NCBI GenBank assembly: GCA_033549305.1
Contig: JAWSUV010000121.1
Coordinates: 1 to 8,632 of the forward strand
Direction: 5' to 3'
Length of the DNA: 8,632 bases
Origin: Anoxynatronum sp033549305
GTDB taxonomy: Bacteria > Bacillota > Clostridia > Peptostreptococcales > Tindalliaceae
Shown here: one piece after another, positions 6,709-8,632 of the stretch
How positions within the stretch are numbered: position 1 is the first letter of the stretch
Layout: every line of letters begins with the position of its first letter
The notes under the pieces: generated by a model
What the model was told of the DNA's origin: nothing
What the model saw: the letters and a program-made list of their open reading frames with translations, nothing else
The model's database searches: none
Translations under genes and position numbers: made by a program

Positions 6709-7008
6709 ATGGGACAACAGCAGTCATCAGACAGCAAACCCGTCAATCACAGCAATCATATCGTAGGCGGCAGCCAGTTTTTCATCACTATCCGGCACAA
6801 CCAGAACAGCAGCTGGCAGGGCAGCATCCAGCGGCTGGACACCGGCGAAACCGTCCATTTCCGCAACGCGCTGGAACTGACGCATCTCATTGAATCGGCT
6901 GCCGGCAGACAGGCTGGCGCCGGAAATGAACAGCGGCAATTTCGAAACTGGCAACAGAAAGAGGAGGATGAAGAAAAGACGCACCGCGACGGCACCACCA
7001 ATACCTAA
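6709..7008 (+). CDS. Uncharacterised small protein with NSSWQG / FRNALELTHLI core
   Basis: This 99-residue soluble protein has no signal peptide or membrane segment. ATG 6709 is chosen because CAGGAGG (6694-6700) lies 8 bases upstream. The N-terminus (about 1-22) is polar and rich in Gln, Ser, Asn and His. A compact core (about 23-65) has alternating hydrophobic strands, FFITIRHNQNSSWQGSI then RLDTGETVHF, followed by the helix RNALELTHLIESA. The tail (about 66-99) is polar and charged, rich in Gln, Glu and Lys. From memory, small hypothetical proteins of Firmicutes share the pattern N-x-S/A-W-Q-G ... F-R-x-x-L-E-L-x-x-L-I/M; I cannot verify this here. No function is proposed. It stands between the yabR terminator and a sortase-anchored protein gene; no terminator is seen after it, so it may be co-transcribed with that gene. 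No convincing promoter is visible upstream. Confidence 0.75.
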   Translation: MGQQQSSDSKPVNHSNHIVGGSQFFITIRHNQNSSWQGSIQRLDTGETVHFRNALELTHLIESAAGRQAGAGNEQRQFRNWQQKEEDEEKTHRDGTTNT

Positions 7009-7072
7009 CGATTTGATGGCATACAGGAACTATTCAGAACGCCTGGACAAAAAGACAAAACCGGCACCATGT

Positions 7073-7127
7073 GGGTAACCACGTCCCATTAACAAAACGA
7101 GGCACTCCAAAGGGTAACCACGTCCCA
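7073..7127 (+). repeat. Pair of 16-bp direct repeats, REP-like
   Basis: GGGTAACCACGTCCCA occurs at 7073-7088 and 7112-7127, exactly identical, with a period of 39 bp. Each copy contains the palindrome GGTAACC and has GGG/CCC ends able to fold back. They lie in the 213-bp gap upstream of the surface-protein gene. Two copies are too few for a CRISPR, and no matching copy occurs elsewhere in the window that I can see. They could be a fragment of a repetitive extragenic element or paired operator sites. Confidence 0.6.
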
Positions 7128-7207
7128 CAAAAACGCGGCTGAAAACAGAGCGCCTGGCTCCAAAACCAATCAGGCAACTTTTTCAAAAGCCGGCAAGAAC
7201 ACGGGAA

Positions 7208-7213
7208 AAGGAG
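7208..7213 (+). promoter_or_regulatory. Ribosome binding site deciding the TTG start of the surface protein
   Basis: AAGGAG lies 8 bases before TTG at 7222. The upstream in-frame GTG at 7213 overlaps this Shine-Dalgarno and so cannot be its start codon. TTG is therefore the preferred initiation codon. Confidence 0.65.
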
Positions 7214-7221
7214 TGAGCAAG

Positions 7222-8352
7222 TTGAAAAGGAATGAAAAATGGCAATTAGCCGTCAGTCTTATGTTGGTCTTCCTGCTGGCTTTCAGCAGTGTGCTGATGG
7301 TTATAGCGGAAGAAAAAGATGAAGAAGGTCTTGTATCAACTGTGGAATGGGACGGAACGAGAGGTGTTGACTCAGAAAAATGCGGCCTGGCTGACGGTGA
7401 CCTCCGGGATAAGGAAACCGGGTGGATTCACTGGGTTTTCAACACCAAAGGAGATTCAACGGATGCTAAGCTGACTCTTAACGGCACCGAAATTTATGAG
7501 CCGAGCGAACCCCTCAATGCAGAAGTATGGCATTTTTACACACCCTATTTCGAACTTGACGGACTGACCGCTGAAATAAAGCTCTTTGGCGGAGCCCCCG
7601 GACCTGGCGGCGGCCTTGTGATTTCCGACTACTGCCCGGGTGAACCAGAAGAGGAAGAACCCTCAGCAGAGCTTATCATCATCAAAGCATTATTCGACGA
7701 AGACGATGAAGAGATTGAATCATCCGATAAAGCTTTCGAAGTATTGATTAATAACAGTTACAAGGAAGAATTCTGGAAAGGTGATATTTCTGTAAACATA
7801 AACTACAGCAACGATGACATGGAACTGGGCACCTACTTCATAAAAGAAAATGTGGATTCAGAAGACTTTACAGTCACCTACATGGTGGGTGAAACAGAAC
7901 TGATCGTGGATGAAGATGGTTTCGTTCAGGTAGAGCTTGATGAAGATGGCGACAGCGTGACCATCGTTATTCAGAACCGTCCCGTGAGACCACCATCAAA
8001 CGGCGGCGGGGATGACAACGGCAACGGCAATGGAGGCAGCGGCAATGGAGGCAGCGATGACCGCAGCGATGACCGCAGAACAACAACGATAACGACACAG
8101 ACAACGACACCGCTCTCAGCAGCACCGGTGATCGCGCCGGAAATGGTTACCACCGAACCGGCACCGCAAATGACAATTGTTCTGGATGAAGCCGTTCCAC
8201 AGGCACCGCCCATGCTGCCGCAAACTGGCGGGCCAGGCTCCTGGGCTTTGATCCTGTCCGGTTTGGGCATCTCCTCGTTGGGCGTGATTTTCCGGCGAAG
8301 ACTGAAAGAAGTGACCAGATCGGTTACCACGTTGTTTGAGGATCGATGGTAG
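7222..8352 (+). CDS. LPXTG (LPQTG) sortase-anchored surface protein with CnaB-like domain
   Basis: This 376-residue protein is predicted to be secreted and covalently attached to the cell wall by a sortase. Residues 1-29 form a signal peptide (MKRNEK, hydrophobic core, cleavage near VIA-EE). Domain 1 (about 37-140) has a GWIHWVF block, a WHFYTPYF block and two cysteines (54 and 138) that could pair. An acidic linker (PEEEEP) follows. Domain 2 (about 148-253) looks like a prealbumin/CnaB beta-sandwich: a first strand LIIIK (Lys155), LGTYFIKE (Glu209) and a last strand VIQN (Asn252). These three could form a Lys-Asn isopeptide with a catalytic Glu; this is inference. A Gly/Asn then Thr/Pro-rich stalk (about 255-330) leads to LPQTG (332-336), a hydrophobic segment and RRR. 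The tail after RRR is unusually long (about 16 residues). No sortase gene is in the window. The gene is A+T-richer than the upstream block. Ligand and role are unknown. Confidence 0.88.
   Translation: MKRNEKWQLAVSLMLVFLLAFSSVLMVIAEEKDEEGLVSTVEWDGTRGVDSEKCGLADGDLRDKETGWIHWVFNTKGDSTDAKLTLNGTEIYEPSEPLNAEVWHFYTPYFELDGLTAEIKLFGGAPGPGGGLVISDYCPGEPEEEEPSAELIIIKALFDEDDEEIESSDKAFEVLINNSYKEEFWKGDISVNINYSNDDMELGTYFIKENVDSEDFTVTYMVGETELIVDEDGFVQVELDEDGDSVTIVIQNRPVRPPSNGGGDDNGNGNGGSGNGGSDDRSDDRRTTTITTQTTTPLSAAPVIAPEMVTTEPAPQMTIVLDEAVPQAPPMLPQTGGPGSWALILSGLGISSLGVIFRRRLKEVTRSVTTLFEDRW
8026..8078 (+). repeat. Two short tandem repeats in the surface-protein stalk
   Basis: GGCAATGGAGGCAGC is repeated twice head to tail (8026-8040, 8041-8055), followed at once by GATGACCGCAG(C) twice (8056-8067, 8068-8078). 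Both periods (15 and 12) are multiples of three, so copy-number change by slippage would lengthen or shorten the Gly/Asn/Asp-rich stalk in frame. Confidence 0.8.
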
Positions 8353-8384
8353 CAGAGCCTTTTCATCAACAAGGAGATAAAAAG

Positions 8385-8473
8385 GTGAATCAGGATATCA
8401 CATGAATACAGAGACGACTTAAAAGAATATGGGTTAACGGAAAATGAAGGCAGCTCAGGCAGCTGCCTTTTTT
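8385..8473 (+). pseudogene. Possible frameshifted remnant of a small gene
   Basis: AAGGAG (8371-8376) stands 8 bases before a GTG at 8385, an ideal start, but this frame stops after six codons (MNQDIT). A second six-codon frame (MNTETT) begins at ATG 8402, overlapping that stop. The third frame reads HEYRDDLKEYGLTENE from 8401 and stays open to 8502. Removing one base near 8400 would join the good start to this protein-like segment. The joined frame then runs into a terminator hairpin and the putative intron. The gap after the surface-protein stop is short, so it may once have been the next gene of that operon. It may equally be chance; the protein is not recognised. Confidence 0.25.
8447..8473 (+). 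terminator. Rho-independent terminator after the surface-protein gene
   Basis: A 9-bp perfect stem, AAGGCAGCT (8447-8455) against AGCTGCCTT (8461-8469), encloses a 5-base loop CAGGC and is followed by a T run (8468-8473). It ends the surface-protein transcription unit and directly precedes the putative group II intron. Confidence 0.85.
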
Positions 8474-8483
8474 CTGTGGACGC

Positions 8484-8632
8484 GTGCCCAGTAAGCCGTT
8501 AATTGCTAACTGGTGAAAGTCCAGTCTGAGTAAATGCCAAGATGCTCAGTAGCTGACAGGCAACTGGTGGAGAAATCCTAAGGTTGAAGCCCTGTGAAAA
8601 AGTACCGATGGAAAATCGGGCGAGCAACCCAG
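8484..8632 (+). mobile_element. 5' end of a group II intron (truncated by the window)
   Basis: The sequence from about 8484 (GTGCCCAG) resembles the 5' part of domain I of bacterial group II introns, self-splicing retroelements that encode a reverse transcriptase/maturase. The hairpin ACTGG-TGAAAGT-CCAGT (8509-8525) carries the typical GGTGAAAGTCC block. A second inverted pair, CTGAG/CTCAG (8526-8530, 8545-8549), follows, then the GTAGCTGACAGGCAACTGG block, and a hairpin CCGAT-GGAAA-ATCGG (8605-8619). The exact 5' splice site is unsure: the canonical GUGYG is imperfect here, and GTGGACG at 8476 is an alternative closer to the terminator. It begins only 14 bases past the terminator stem, the site preference known for class C (IIC) introns. 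The maturase gene and the 3' end would be outside the window. Recognition is from pattern memory only. Confidence 0.7.

Noticed and set aside
6890..7078. A second plus-strand frame overlapping the end of the small protein gene
   Set aside because: Its start lacks a ribosome binding site, and the AGGAGG at 6962-6967 touches the next ATG with no spacing; the translation shows no folded-protein pattern.
7073..7127. CRISPR array
   Set aside because: Only two copies, repeat of 16 bp, spacer of 23 bp and no cas gene nearby.

Overview
The window reads as a chromosomal segment of a low-to-mid-GC-lineage Firmicute (Clostridia-like) whose core genes here are fairly GC-rich. The evidence is the gene order mfd - prsA-type foldase - SpoVB/MurJ-type flippase - mazG (YabN type) - hup - rqcP - divIC - yabR. 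This is the housekeeping block that lies between mfd and spoIIE in Bacillus and many Clostridia. The genus cannot be settled from the sequence alone.

Region 1 (1-4958) is a dense, GC-rich, all-plus-strand run. It holds the C-terminal third of the transcription-repair coupling factor Mfd, a secreted lipoprotein foldase with its own sigma-A-like promoter, a MOP-superfamily lipid-carrier flippase, and a tetrapyrrole-methylase/MazG fusion. A perfect-consensus promoter (TTGACA, 17 bp, TATAAT) sits inside the mazG reading frame at the domain junction. Region 2 (4959-6580) holds HU with a strong UUCG-loop terminator, the ribosome-quality-control protein RqcP, the divisome protein DivIC and the S1-domain protein YabR. 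An extended -10 promoter precedes yabR and a clear terminator follows it. The genes cover DNA repair, envelope assembly, nucleotide sanitation, nucleoid structure, translation rescue and division.

The sporulation genes usually interleaved in this block (spoVT, yabP, yabQ, spoIIE) are absent from the stretches visible here, which suggests a lineage that has lost sporulation or rearranged the locus.

Region 3 (6581-8632) looks accessory and is richer in A+T. It carries a 99-residue uncharacterised protein with a compact conserved-looking core, a pair of REP-like 16-bp repeats, and a secreted LPQTG-anchored surface protein with a candidate CnaB-like isopeptide domain. After these come a possible frameshifted gene remnant, a rho-independent terminator and, just beyond it, what looks like the 5' end of a group II intron that runs off the window. 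No complete novel system can be demonstrated. The best leads are the small-protein/LPXTG pair, the terminator-associated intron and the internal mazG promoter.
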